This document shows, piece after piece, positions 1-5,936 of a stretch of 5,936 nt of DNA (the stretch's first letter is position 1; each line of letters starts with the position of its first letter). Source of the stretch: Bacteroidota bacterium (GTDB lineage Bacteria > Bacteroidota > Bacteroidia > Chitinophagales > Chitinophagaceae); NCBI GenBank assembly GCA_023426425.1, contig JAFAAT010000218.1, forward strand, positions 1-5,936. The letters run 5' to 3'. A program made the position numbers and the translations under genes. The notes under the pieces were generated by a model. That model was given only the letters and a program-made list of their open reading frames with translations, made no database searches and was not told the DNA's origin.

Positions 1-1364
1 GCTTCTACAAGCTGCGGATCTCCATGACTGATGAAATAGAGAAAAGGACTAGGCGCTCCAAACTCTTCACCCATAAACATCATCGGCAAGTAAGGACCCA
101 CCAATACCGCTCCAGCCATGAGTTTCTGCATTTCGAAGCTTACGAGCTGACTGGTTCGCTCACCCAGCATGCGGTTACCCACCTGGTCATGATTTTGAGA
201 AAAGACAACGAACTGTTGTCCCTTGTTCTCAGTCTTCACTCCGAATTTCTTGTTCCGGTGGGGTGAGTACTGCCCGTCATAGACATAGGCGTCCTTGTAG
301 GCTTTTGCAAGATGTGCGATGCCTTCAAAGTCTGCATAATAGCCGGTTGGCTCCTCTCCGGCAGTGACACGGAGTGAATGGTGAAATTCATCGATCCACT
401 GCGCGTCCATTCCAAAGCCGCCCTCTTCCTTGCTGTTGATGAACCTTGTATCGTTCAGATCGCATTCTACGATCAGGTAATGTTTTCTGCCTGTAGTTTC
501 CATCAACTGGTCTACATACTCTCTGATCTCCCGGAGGATGTGGATGGGACTGAAATCTTTTATTGCATGAACTGCGTCCATGCGCAATGCATCGATATGG
601 AAGTCTCTGAACCACATCAGCACATTCTCGATAAAATAATGACGGACACCGTCACACCAGGCATCATCAAAATTGATGGCCTTGCCCCAGGGCGTGCCGT
701 ATTTATCAGTGAAGTAGGGCCCAAACTCATTCAGGTAGTTACCTTCCGGACCCAAGTGATTATAAACCACATCCAGGATCACAGCAATACCTTTCGCATG
801 GCAGGCATCTACCAGCCGCTGAAGTGCTCTCGGACCTCCATAGGAGTTTTGCACTGCAAATGGAAATACGCCATCATAGCCCCAGTTGCGGTTGCCAGGG
901 AACTGTGCAACCGGCATTATCTCGATAGCAGTAACACCAAGTTCAACGAGATAATCGAGCCGCTCTTCTACACCTTTGAAATCGCTGCTCGCAGAGAAGG
1001 TCCCTGTATGCAGCTCATAGATTATGTAGTCTTTCAGCTCCGGGTTCTTCCATCCTGCATCGTTCCAGGAATAGTCATGCAGATCTACTGCCTCGGAACT
1101 TCCATGTACGCCCTCCGGCTGATATAGTGATGCCGGGTCGGGAAGTTCTGGCTTCTCGTCTATCTTAAATTTATAGGCATCACCAGGCTTTACCCGATCA
1201 GTAGTAGTATTCCAATAACCATACTCATCTTTGCTTAGGGGTATCGACTCTTCGCTTACGATGATGCTCACGCGATTCGCTGGTGGCGACCATACAGTCA
1301 CCTGTGCCTGTTTCTCTTCGCCGAAGTCTACACCAATCGAACGTTTCTTTATGTTGATCTGCAT
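1..1364 (-). CDS. treZ: Malto-oligosyltrehalose trehalohydrolase TreZ (GH13), 3' end cut by window edge
   Basis: TreZ hydrolyses the alpha-1,4 bond next to the terminal trehalose unit of maltooligosyl-trehalose and releases free trehalose in the cytoplasm. I translated 454 complete codons from the ATG at 1364; the family is usually about 600 residues, so roughly the last quarter lies outside. Residues 1-105 look like the N-terminal beta-sandwich (VTVWSP near 22-27). The GH13 barrel then shows YELHTGTF (116-123), DVVYNH (198-203), the nucleophile Asp263 in DALRMDAVHA, the acid/base Glu300 in LIVECD, and Asp393 in FSQNHDQVGNR. The NHDQ and ALRMDAVHAI wording is typical of TreZ rather than of branching enzyme. 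The start lies 6 bases after the stop of the upstream debranching gene, with no Shine-Dalgarno sequence, so translation is probably coupled. The frame is open throughout with no frameshift. Branching enzyme GlgB is the main alternative and fits less well. Confidence 0.93.
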   Translation of the reverse strand, partial: MQINIKKRSIGVDFGEEKQAQVTVWSPPANRVSIIVSEESIPLSKDEYGYWNTTTDRVKPGDAYKFKIDEKPELPDPASLYQPEGVHGSSEAVDLHDYSWNDAGWKNPELKDYIIYELHTGTFSASSDFKGVEERLDYLVELGVTAIEIMPVAQFPGNRNWGYDGVFPFAVQNSYGGPRALQRLVDACHAKGIAVILDVVYNHLGPEGNYLNEFGPYFTDKYGTPWGKAINFDDAWCDGVRHYFIENVLMWFRDFHIDALRMDAVHAIKDFSPIHILREIREYVDQLMETTGRKHYLIVECDLNDTRFINSKEEGGFGMDAQWIDEFHHSLRVTAGEEPTGYYADFEGIAHLAKAYKDAYVYDGQYSPHRNKKFGVKTENKGQQFVVFSQNHDQVGNRMLGERTSQLVSFEMQKLMAGAVLVGPYLPMMFMGEEFGAPSPFLYFISHGDPQLVE

Positions 1365-1370
1365 GAACTT

Positions 1371-3494
1371 CTATTTGTTTGGGTGTTGTAGCACTACTAC
1401 CGAGCGGCTGTTCACCCGTATTGTTTCCTCAGCTTTAAAATGTTCCATCTCTTCAACTTTACCGAGATGAGTGTCAAGTACCTTTACCCAGTTGTTGCCA
1501 TATTTGGCGGGCGGCAACTTGTAATCAATCGAACCGTAATGGGCATTGAAGATTACGTAGAAAGAATCGTCAATCACGGGGCCTCCTTTTGGATCAACAT
1601 AGTGAATGCCATGACCGTTAAGGAAAACTGCAAGTGACTTTGCAAAATGATAATTCCAATGTTCCTCAGACATTTCTTCTCCTTCCGGCAGAAACCATGC
1701 GATGTCTTCCACGCCTGTGCCTCTAATCCTCTGACCCTGGAACCACCTCTTTTTGCAGAATACGGGGTGGCTATTACTAAACCGGATCAGCTTCTGTGTA
1801 AACTCCAGAAGGGTCTTATCTGCTTTCTCCCAGTTGATCCAGGAGACTTCGTTATCCTGGCAGTAAGCATTGTTGTTGCCCCCCTGCGTGCGGCCAATCT
1901 CATCTCCTGCAAGAAGCATCGGCACTCCCTGCGAAAGAAAAAGTGTGGTCAGGAAATTTCGTTTTTGTTTATTCCGAAGCTTGTTGACGAGTTCGTCGTT
2001 TGTCTCTCCTTCCACACTGCAGTTCCAGGAACGGTTATGACTCTCACCATCGTTGTTGTCCTCACCATTAGCATCGTTGTGTTTTTCGTTGTAGGTTACC
2101 AGGTCATGGAGGGTGAATCCATCATGAGCGGTGATGAAGTTGATACTTGCTGTGGGGGTGCGATAGTCACCTTTGTACAGGTCTGAGCTACCAGTAAAGC
2201 GCTCGGCAAACTCACCCAGCATACTGTCCGCCCCGCGCCAGTAGTCGCGGATGCAATCGCGGTATTTACCATTCCATTCGCTCCAGCCCTGAGGGAAGTT
2301 TCCCACCTGATAACCACCTTCACCAATGTCCCAGGGTTCGGCTATTAGTTTCACCTGTGAGATTACGGGATCCTGGTAGATAATATCGAAAAATGAACCC
2401 AGCCTGTCGACTTCGTGAAGTTCTCTTGCAAGCGCGGATGCAAGATCAAAACGGAAACCGTCGACATGCATTTCAAGAATCCAGTACCGGAGGCTGTCCA
2501 TAATCATCCGAAGTACATTCGGCAACATGGCATTGAGTGTGTTACCTGTACCGGTATAATCCATGTAAAACCGCTTCTCTTCAGTAAGGCGATAGTAGGA
2601 AGCATTATCAATACCGCGGAAGGAAAGTGTAGGGCCCATATGATTTCCTTCACCGGTGTGGTTGTAGACAACATCCAGAATAACCTCAATGCCCGCTTTA
2701 TGGAGCTCCTTCACCATATTCTTAAACTCAATCACCTGTTCGCCCAGCATGCCGCTGCTGGAATAGCGCACATCGGGAGCGAAATAACCTATCGTGTTAT
2801 AGCCCCAGTAATTTGAAAGTCCTTTCTCTTTAAGGTGGCGGTCGGTGATGAAATGGTGTACAGGAAGAAGCTCAATAGCGGTAACACCGAGTTCTTTGAG
2901 ATAGTTGATGGTGACCGGATGAGCGAGCCCGGCATAAGTGCCACGGATCTCCTCCGGGATATCGGGATGAAGTTGCGTCATCCCTTTTACATGAGCTTCA
3001 TAAATAACCGTCTGGTGAAGGGGAATGTTGGGGGGCTTGTCTCCCTCCCAGTCAAAATGTGGATCAATGACTACACATTTGGGGATGAAAGGCGCGCTGT
3101 CGGCTGTGCTGAAACTCAGATCCTCGTCGGGGTGACCGAGCTCATATCCAAAAAGGGAGTCGTGCCAGTCTATCGTTCCGGCAATAGCCTTGGCATTAGG
3201 GTCGATTAAAAGTTTGTGTGGATTGAAGCGGTGACCGTTCTGCGGATCGTAGGGACCGTGTACCCTGAAGCCGTAAAGCTGCCCGGGTTGAATGCCAGGA
3301 AGATAGATGTGCCAGATGTGTCCGGTTCGCTCGATCATCCGGACCCTTATGGACTCCTCTTCATCGTAGACGGTCTGAAAAAGACACAGTTCCACGCCTG
3401 TGGCATTTTCTGAATAAACTGAGAAATTGACTCCTTCTCCATCCCAGGTGGCGCCTAACGGAAAGGGGGTACCCGGATAGATTACTGTATCCAT
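1371..3494 (-). CDS. glgX: Glycogen debranching enzyme GlgX/TreX (isoamylase-type GH13)
   Basis: This enzyme hydrolyses alpha-1,6 branch points of glycogen or limit dextrin and frees linear maltooligosaccharides. The protein is 707 residues, a normal length for GlgX/TreX. An N-terminal beta-sandwich (CBM48-like, about 8-110, beginning PGTPFPLGATWDGEGVNFS) precedes the GH13 barrel. Motifs in order are YEAHVKGMT (165-173), DVVYNH (274-279), the nucleophile Asp350 in VDGFRFD, the acid/base Glu386 in LIAEPWD, and Asp458 in TAHDGFTLHDLV. The segments GNNNAYCQDNEVSW (539-552) and NGEDNNDGESHNRSWN (476-491) are hallmarks of this subfamily. A C-terminal beta domain (about 615-707) ends the protein. 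The ATG at 3494 gives the expected N-terminus; no Shine-Dalgarno sequence precedes it. Because treZ follows after 6 bases, the physiological role is probably that of TreX, feeding the trehalose pathway; general glycogen breakdown is also possible. Confidence 0.96.
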   Translation of the reverse strand: MDTVIYPGTPFPLGATWDGEGVNFSVYSENATGVELCLFQTVYDEEESIRVRMIERTGHIWHIYLPGIQPGQLYGFRVHGPYDPQNGHRFNPHKLLIDPNAKAIAGTIDWHDSLFGYELGHPDEDLSFSTADSAPFIPKCVVIDPHFDWEGDKPPNIPLHQTVIYEAHVKGMTQLHPDIPEEIRGTYAGLAHPVTINYLKELGVTAIELLPVHHFITDRHLKEKGLSNYWGYNTIGYFAPDVRYSSSGMLGEQVIEFKNMVKELHKAGIEVILDVVYNHTGEGNHMGPTLSFRGIDNASYYRLTEEKRFYMDYTGTGNTLNAMLPNVLRMIMDSLRYWILEMHVDGFRFDLASALARELHEVDRLGSFFDIIYQDPVISQVKLIAEPWDIGEGGYQVGNFPQGWSEWNGKYRDCIRDYWRGADSMLGEFAERFTGSSDLYKGDYRTPTASINFITAHDGFTLHDLVTYNEKHNDANGEDNNDGESHNRSWNCSVEGETNDELVNKLRNKQKRNFLTTLFLSQGVPMLLAGDEIGRTQGGNNNAYCQDNEVSWINWEKADKTLLEFTQKLIRFSNSHPVFCKKRWFQGQRIRGTGVEDIAWFLPEGEEMSEEHWNYHFAKSLAVFLNGHGIHYVDPKGGPVIDDSFYVIFNAHYGSIDYKLPPAKYGNNWVKVLDTHLGKVEEMEHFKAEETIRVNSRSVVVLQHPNK

Positions 3495-3576
3495 AGATTG
3501 CTGTCGAATAAAGTTTTAATAATTGTGCTAAAGACAAAAGGTTGAATTAGAGCAGATAATATTTATGCCAGCCTTT

Positions 3577-3596
3577 GGCGGCCCTTCCATACCGCC
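3577..3596 (+). repeat. Small inverted repeat (GGCGG / CCGCC)
   Basis: GGCGG at 3577-3581 pairs with CCGCC at 3592-3596 across a 10-base loop. It ends exactly before the ATG at 3597. If that ATG were the start, the hairpin would sit on the initiation site, which slightly favours a later start. There is no T-tract after it, so it is not a terminator. It may be a protein-binding site or chance. Confidence 0.35.
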
Positions 3597-3622
3597 ATGC
3601 GTTGCAATAAGTTGCCATGCGT
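3594..3622. repeat. Two direct repeats GCCATGCGT, 20 bases apart
   Basis: GCCATGCGT occurs at 3594-3602 and again at 3614-3622, a spacing of 20 bases or about two helical turns. A shorter GTTGC repeats inside at 3601-3605 and 3611-3615, spaced 10 bases. Repeats in helical phase between divergent genes can be binding sites for a regulator. This is inference; a 9-base repeat in a region this size can also arise by chance at roughly a few per cent. Confidence 0.4.
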
Positions 3623-3677
3623 GTGTGGAAATAAAGCTGGTATGAATTTTATCCCTTTCCATGAAATCTCCCGCCGT

Positions 3678-4046
3678 ATGAATAAGCCACTAACACTAGA
3701 ACAAGCACAAAAAATTTGCAATACCTACCAATTTTTGGAAGGTAAGCCTTACGACAAGGAATTCGCGAGCACTACCCCGATAACGGCCGTGCTTGTGGCG
3801 CCATTTGACGAAAAATCCCAGCAGGAGTTTATGGACGACTATGATATGCTCGGTTACACAGACTTGAAACCATATGATCCACAAAAAGGATATGATGTTA
3901 TCGTAGTGGCCCGGTATGAACCCGACCAGGAGATTTGCCTGTGGATGGACGTGAGGTCATTTGTGAAAAAGAATATGAAACAGGTTGCAACCTACCACCA
4001 GCGACACCTCGTAAGAGAAGGTCATGTGGATGAAATGCCCGTATAG
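3678..4046 (+). CDS. Hypothetical protein of about 122 residues, family not recognised
   Basis: I do not recognise this family. The frame is open from an ATG at 3597 (149 residues) to the TAG at 4044-4046, with further in-frame ATGs at 3642 and 3678. I prefer 3678 because the protein then begins MNKPLTLEQAQKICNTYQ, a clean amphipathic helix. The stretch before it (with three cysteines in RCNKLPCVCGNKAG) overlaps the direct repeats and hairpin and looks non-coding. No start has a Shine-Dalgarno sequence. From 3678 the protein appears soluble and small, with no signal peptide or membrane segment. Two likely beta strands, ITAVLVAPF and YDVIVVARYE, are separated by an acidic, tyrosine-rich segment (MDDYDMLGYTDLKPYDP), and the tail is helical and basic. 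It is divergent from glgX and ends in a terminator, so it is probably a single-gene unit. It looks like a real gene by codon pattern and length. Confidence 0.72.
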   Translation: MNKPLTLEQAQKICNTYQFLEGKPYDKEFASTTPITAVLVAPFDEKSQQEFMDDYDMLGYTDLKPYDPQKGYDVIVVARYEPDQEICLWMDVRSFVKKNMKQVATYHQRHLVREGHVDEMPV

Positions 4047-4065
4047 AAACATACAAGGAGTTAAG

Positions 4066-4098
4066 AAAGCGTCTCAGCAAAACCTGAGGCGCTTTTTT
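4066..4098 (+). terminator. Rho-independent terminator after the unknown gene
   Basis: A 12-base-pair stem pairs 4066-4077 (AAAGCGTCTCAG) with 4084-4095 (CTGAGGCGCTTT), with one G-U pair and a CAAAAC loop. A run of six Ts (4093-4098) follows, then more AT-rich sequence. It lies 20 bases after the stop of the unknown gene and separates it from the Hpt gene, which must therefore have its own promoter or depend on read-through. Confidence 0.9.
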
Positions 4099-4127
4099 AT
4101 TTATCTTTAGCGCTACATCCTCATTAT

Positions 4128-4496
4128 ATGTCCGATTCCGAACAACTTGTCGACCTAAGCTATGTGGAAGAACTGGCTGGCGGTCGCAAAGACTATATTC
4201 ACCAGGTGCTGAGCATCTTTATGGGCAATACCGCACCTGGACTCGTTGAGCTTGCAACTCTGGTCAGGGAGGGATCAGACTGGGACGCAATATCTAAAAA
4301 AGCACATTTTCTGAAGTCGAGTTTGGGTATTGTGAAAGTAGAGGGTATGCACGAACGCATGCAGGAGATTGAAACCCTGGCTAAAGAGCAAAGAGACAAA
4401 CCCGTGATAGACCGCCTGCTCGAAGAATCTGTGTCCACATTCGAAAAAGCCCGCCCTATCATCCTTACCCACCTGGAAGCCACCCGCGAACCATAA
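4128..4496 (+). CDS. Stand-alone histidine phosphotransfer (Hpt) domain protein
   Basis: Hpt proteins carry a phosphoryl group on a histidine between receiver domains of phosphorelay systems in the cytoplasm. The protein is 122 residues, the size of a single Hpt four-helix bundle. The motif AHFLKSSLGIVKVEG (59-73) matches the Hpt signature, with His60 as the expected phosphorylation site and Lys63 and Ser64-Ser65 in the usual following positions. The N-terminus (VDLSYVEELAGGRKDYIHQVLSIF) is the typical opening helix of Hpt domains. No kinase, receiver or membrane part is present, and no partner gene lies in the window. The start is the ATG at 4128, only about 30 bases after the preceding terminator. 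A weak match to a Bacteroidota -7 element (TATCTTTA, 4102-4109) would give a very short leader, but no -33 element is visible. The specific pathway cannot be told from here. Confidence 0.9.
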   Translation: MSDSEQLVDLSYVEELAGGRKDYIHQVLSIFMGNTAPGLVELATLVREGSDWDAISKKAHFLKSSLGIVKVEGMHERMQEIETLAKEQRDKPVIDRLLEESVSTFEKARPIILTHLEATREP

Positions 4497-4533
4497 AACT
4501 GGTTGTTCTATCGAGATTGAGCCTTGCTACCCT

Positions 4534-4679
4534 GAGGGGAAAAGCCTGTCTGCGCCCAGCGCGCGTCCAGCTTTTGTCCTACCTGCGTCCTATAAAACCG
4601 CAGGAAAGAGCAAACTTTCCGTTGGATCCTAGTCTGGCGCCGCAAAATAAAACTAGCCTGAACTGTTTCATTTCCCCTC
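4534..4679 (+). ncRNA. Candidate structured RNA between the Hpt gene and tex
   Basis: By hand folding, several nested helices can form together. P1 pairs GAGGGGAAA (4534-4542) with TTTCCCCTC (4671-4679), nine perfect pairs across 128 bases. P2 pairs TGCGCCCAG (4551-4559) with 4634-4644, nine pairs with two single bulged Cs (4638 and 4640). P3 pairs TCCAGC (4566-4571) with GTTGGA (4621-4626), with one G-U pair. Inside lie hairpins P4 (4582-4587 with 4599-4604) and P5 (4605-4608 with 4615-4618, or alternatively 4603-4608 with 4615-4620). The G-U pair in P3 favours the plus strand. A strong terminator-like hairpin follows 20 bases later. The layout of closing stem, lopsided internal loop (8 bases against 26) and long upper arm recalls 6S RNA, but no diagnostic sequence was seen. 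It could instead be a 3' UTR structure of the Hpt mRNA. No promoter was found. No good protein-coding frame fills the region. Confidence 0.45.
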
Positions 4680-4699
4680 CCTATGCTACAGATTCAGAC

Positions 4700-4761
4700 A
4701 AAAATGGCTGCGGATAGGGGTTTTACCGCCAATACGACCCCTCAACGCCTGCGCCATTTTT
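4700..4761. terminator. Long terminator-like hairpin, possibly bidirectional
   Basis: AAAAATGGC (4700-4708) pairs perfectly with GCCATTTTT (4753-4761). Pairing continues inward with 4710-4713 against 4748-4752 (one bulged T at 4750), then an internal loop, then AGGGGT (4716-4721) with ACCCCT (4737-4742) around a 15-base loop, about 19 pairs in all. The A-tract on one side and T-tract on the other suit termination in both directions. It sits about 200 bases after the Hpt stop and 80 bases before tex, so it would end the Hpt transcript or a separate RNA and insulate tex. The large apical loop is longer than usual for a terminator. Confidence 0.65.
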
Positions 4762-4787
4762 CCACATATTCCCGGTAAAAAAAACTG

Positions 4788-4818
4788 TTCTCAATTTCAC
4801 TTGCCCCGCCTACATTCG
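4788..4818 (+). promoter_or_regulatory. Weak candidate Bacteroidota-type promoter for tex
   Basis: TACATTCG (4811-4818) matches five of the six fixed bases of the Bacteroidota -7 element TAnnTTTG. A TTC at 4788-4790, 20 bases upstream, could stand for the -33 TTG. Transcription would begin near 4825 and give a leader of under 20 bases, with an A-rich GGAAACAAAAC before the ATG. The position just after the 4700-4761 hairpin makes sense, but the match is imperfect. Confidence 0.27.
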
Positions 4819-4841
4819 CACTCCTCTAACGGAAACAAAAC

Positions 4842-5936
4842 ATGAAGGAATTTGCTGCAGGAGTCGGCGCAAAGCTCGGACTCATCGAACAAAACGTTGC
4901 CGCTGTATTGGAATTGCTGGAAGAAGGTGCAACAGTACCCTTCATCGCCCGCTATCGGAAAGACCGCACGGGTGCGCTGGACGAGGTGCAGATTCAGCAA
5001 ATCCAGGATGAAGCGAAGTTTCAAAAGGAATTTTCCGAAAGAAAGAGCTTTATCTCCAAAACCATCACGGAGCAGGGCAAGATGACGGATGACTTGCAGG
5101 ACAGGCTTGACAGGGCTACGACGCTTAATGAGTTGGAGGATATCTATCTACCTTTCAAACCTAAGAGAAAGACCAAAGCACAGGCAGCCAGGGAAAAGGG
5201 ACTGGAACCACTGGCTATGCTCTTAATGGAGCAAAAGAATGTACAACCCCTTGAAGAGGCTGCAGCGTTCCTGAACGAGCAGGTGGCTACAGCAGAAGAA
5301 GCACTTCAAGGTGCGAGGGACATCATCGCAGAACTAGTGAACGAGGATGCGACAGCCAGGGCGAAGATGCGTCAGCTGTTTGAGACCCAGGCTACGGTGC
5401 AGAGCAAGGTACTGCCGGATATGGAGGAGAAGGGTGCCAAGTACAAAGACTATTTTGACTTTAGCGAGCCGGTCTCAAAGATACCTTCCCATCGAATACT
5501 GGCAGTGATGCGCGGCTTCATGGAAGGCGTGCTGCGCATGGTGATTGCACCGGGTGAAGATGAAGCACTGGCTATACTGGAGGCGCTGTTTGTGAAAGCA
5601 GATAACGAAGCAACAAACCAGGTGAAAAAAGCAGTGAAAGATGCGTATCGCCGTCTGCTTCAGCCAAGTCTGGAAAGCGAGTTCCGGATGGCATTGAAGA
5701 CGAAGGCGGATGAAGAAGCAATCAATGTATTTGCAGAAAACCTAAGGCAGTTGCTGCTGTCTTCTCCGCTGGGAGGTAAGCGCATACTAGCGATCGACCC
5801 GGGCTATAGAACCGGCTGTAAGGTGGTGTGCCTGGATGAGAAAGGCGCACTGAAACAGACGGATTTGATTTACGTGCACGAGCAGAATTTCAGGCTGACA
5901 GATGCTGAGAGGAAGGTTAGGAGCCTGGTGCAGCAG
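4842..5936 (+). CDS. tex: Tex, RNA-binding transcription accessory protein, 5' part (cut by window edge)
   Basis: Tex is a conserved cytoplasmic nucleic-acid-binding protein linked to transcription; it is related to the core of eukaryotic Spt6. I translated 365 codons from the ATG at 4842 and the frame is still open at the right edge; full Tex is about 720-780 residues, so roughly half is present. The N-terminal helical domain shows the family wording VPFIARYRKDRTGALDE (32-48) and ELEDIYLPFKPKRKTKA (97-113). The YqgF-homology, RNase H-like domain begins at KRILAIDPGYRTGCKVV (313-329). The helix-hairpin-helix and C-terminal S1 domains would lie beyond the edge. No frame break is seen. The start gives a normal Tex N-terminus and has no Shine-Dalgarno sequence, only an A-rich leader, as is common in Bacteroidota. 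It appears to be a separate transcription unit behind the 4700-4761 hairpin. Confidence 0.96.
   Translation, partial: MKEFAAGVGAKLGLIEQNVAAVLELLEEGATVPFIARYRKDRTGALDEVQIQQIQDEAKFQKEFSERKSFISKTITEQGKMTDDLQDRLDRATTLNELEDIYLPFKPKRKTKAQAAREKGLEPLAMLLMEQKNVQPLEEAAAFLNEQVATAEEALQGARDIIAELVNEDATARAKMRQLFETQATVQSKVLPDMEEKGAKYKDYFDFSEPVSKIPSHRILAVMRGFMEGVLRMVIAPGEDEALAILEALFVKADNEATNQVKKAVKDAYRRLLQPSLESEFRMALKTKADEEAINVFAENLRQLLLSSPLGGKRILAIDPGYRTGCKVVCLDEKGALKQTDLIYVHEQNFRLTDAERKVRSLVQQ

Larger units (their letters stand above)
3495..3677. promoter_or_regulatory. Divergent intergenic region between glgX and the unknown gene
   Basis: The two flanking genes are transcribed away from each other, so promoters for both should lie here. 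The half nearest glgX (3495-3565) is AT-rich. I could not find a convincing copy of the Bacteroidota promoter (TTG, about 19-20 bases, TAnnTTTG) on either strand. On the minus strand there is a TTTG at 3535-3538 without a good -7 element at the right distance. The region also holds a 9-base direct repeat and a small hairpin, listed separately. Its right boundary depends on which ATG starts the unknown gene (3597, 3642 or 3678). Confidence 0.5.

Noticed and set aside
378..1127. Long plus-strand frame (249 codons) opposite treZ
   Set aside because: The minus strand carries a full set of TreZ motifs here. The plus-strand translation shows no recognisable domain and is a shadow of the real gene.
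1647..2186. Plus-strand frame of 179 codons opposite glgX
   Set aside because: It lies wholly inside the well-supported glgX gene on the other strand. Its hydrophobic valine and isoleucine runs come from reading complementary codons, not from true membrane segments.
3542..3560. TTGAAT and GATAAT as a sigma70-type promoter for the unknown gene
   Set aside because: The spacing between the boxes is only 7 bases, far too short for a promoter of that type.
4517..4717. Plus-strand frame of 66 codons in the Hpt-tex gap
   Set aside because: It needs a TTG start, has no ribosome binding site, has low-complexity content with many prolines and ends inside the terminator-like hairpin. The RNA-structure reading explains the region better.
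4497..4765. RNase P RNA, tmRNA or SRP RNA in the gap
   Set aside because: The conserved GAGGAAAGTCCGGGC block of RNase P RNA, the tRNA-like ends of tmRNA and the GGAAGGAAGCAGCC-like core of SRP RNA were not found, and the region is too short for the first two.
4852..5085. Frames on both strands overlapping the start of tex
   Set aside because: Both are out of frame with the continuous Tex reading, which shows family motifs from its first 50 residues.

Overview
The window looks like a chromosomal stretch from a member of the Bacteroidota, perhaps of the Chitinophagaceae type. This rests on the flavour of the proteins, the lack of Shine-Dalgarno sequences before every start, and the A-rich leader before the last gene. 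It is an inference, not a marker-based assignment. Base composition looks even and no mobile element, CRISPR array, tRNA or rRNA was found.

Left part (1-3494, minus strand): two alpha-amylase-family (GH13) genes read leftward with a 6-base gap. The upstream one is a complete glycogen debranching enzyme (GlgX/TreX, 707 residues). The downstream one is the first 454 residues of malto-oligosyltrehalose trehalohydrolase (TreZ), cut by the left edge. Together they are two of the three enzymes of the TreX-TreY-TreZ route, which makes trehalose from glycogen or maltodextrin. The third, TreY, would be expected just beyond the left edge.

Middle (3495-4127): a divergent intergenic region of about 180 bases carries a pair of 9-base direct repeats 20 bases apart and a small hairpin. 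It is followed by a plus-strand gene for an unrecognised protein of about 122 residues, which ends at a clear rho-independent terminator (4066-4098).

Right part (4128-5936, plus strand): a small stand-alone histidine phosphotransfer (Hpt) protein, then a 345-base intergenic region, then the first 365 codons of tex, an RNA-binding transcription accessory protein, cut by the right edge. The intergenic region is the most interesting part. It can fold into a nested multi-helix structure (4534-4679) followed by a long terminator-like hairpin (4700-4761), and I propose it as an undescribed structured non-coding RNA or structured 3' UTR. The outline, a closing stem, a lopsided bubble and a long upper arm, resembles 6S RNA, but no sequence motif confirms that.
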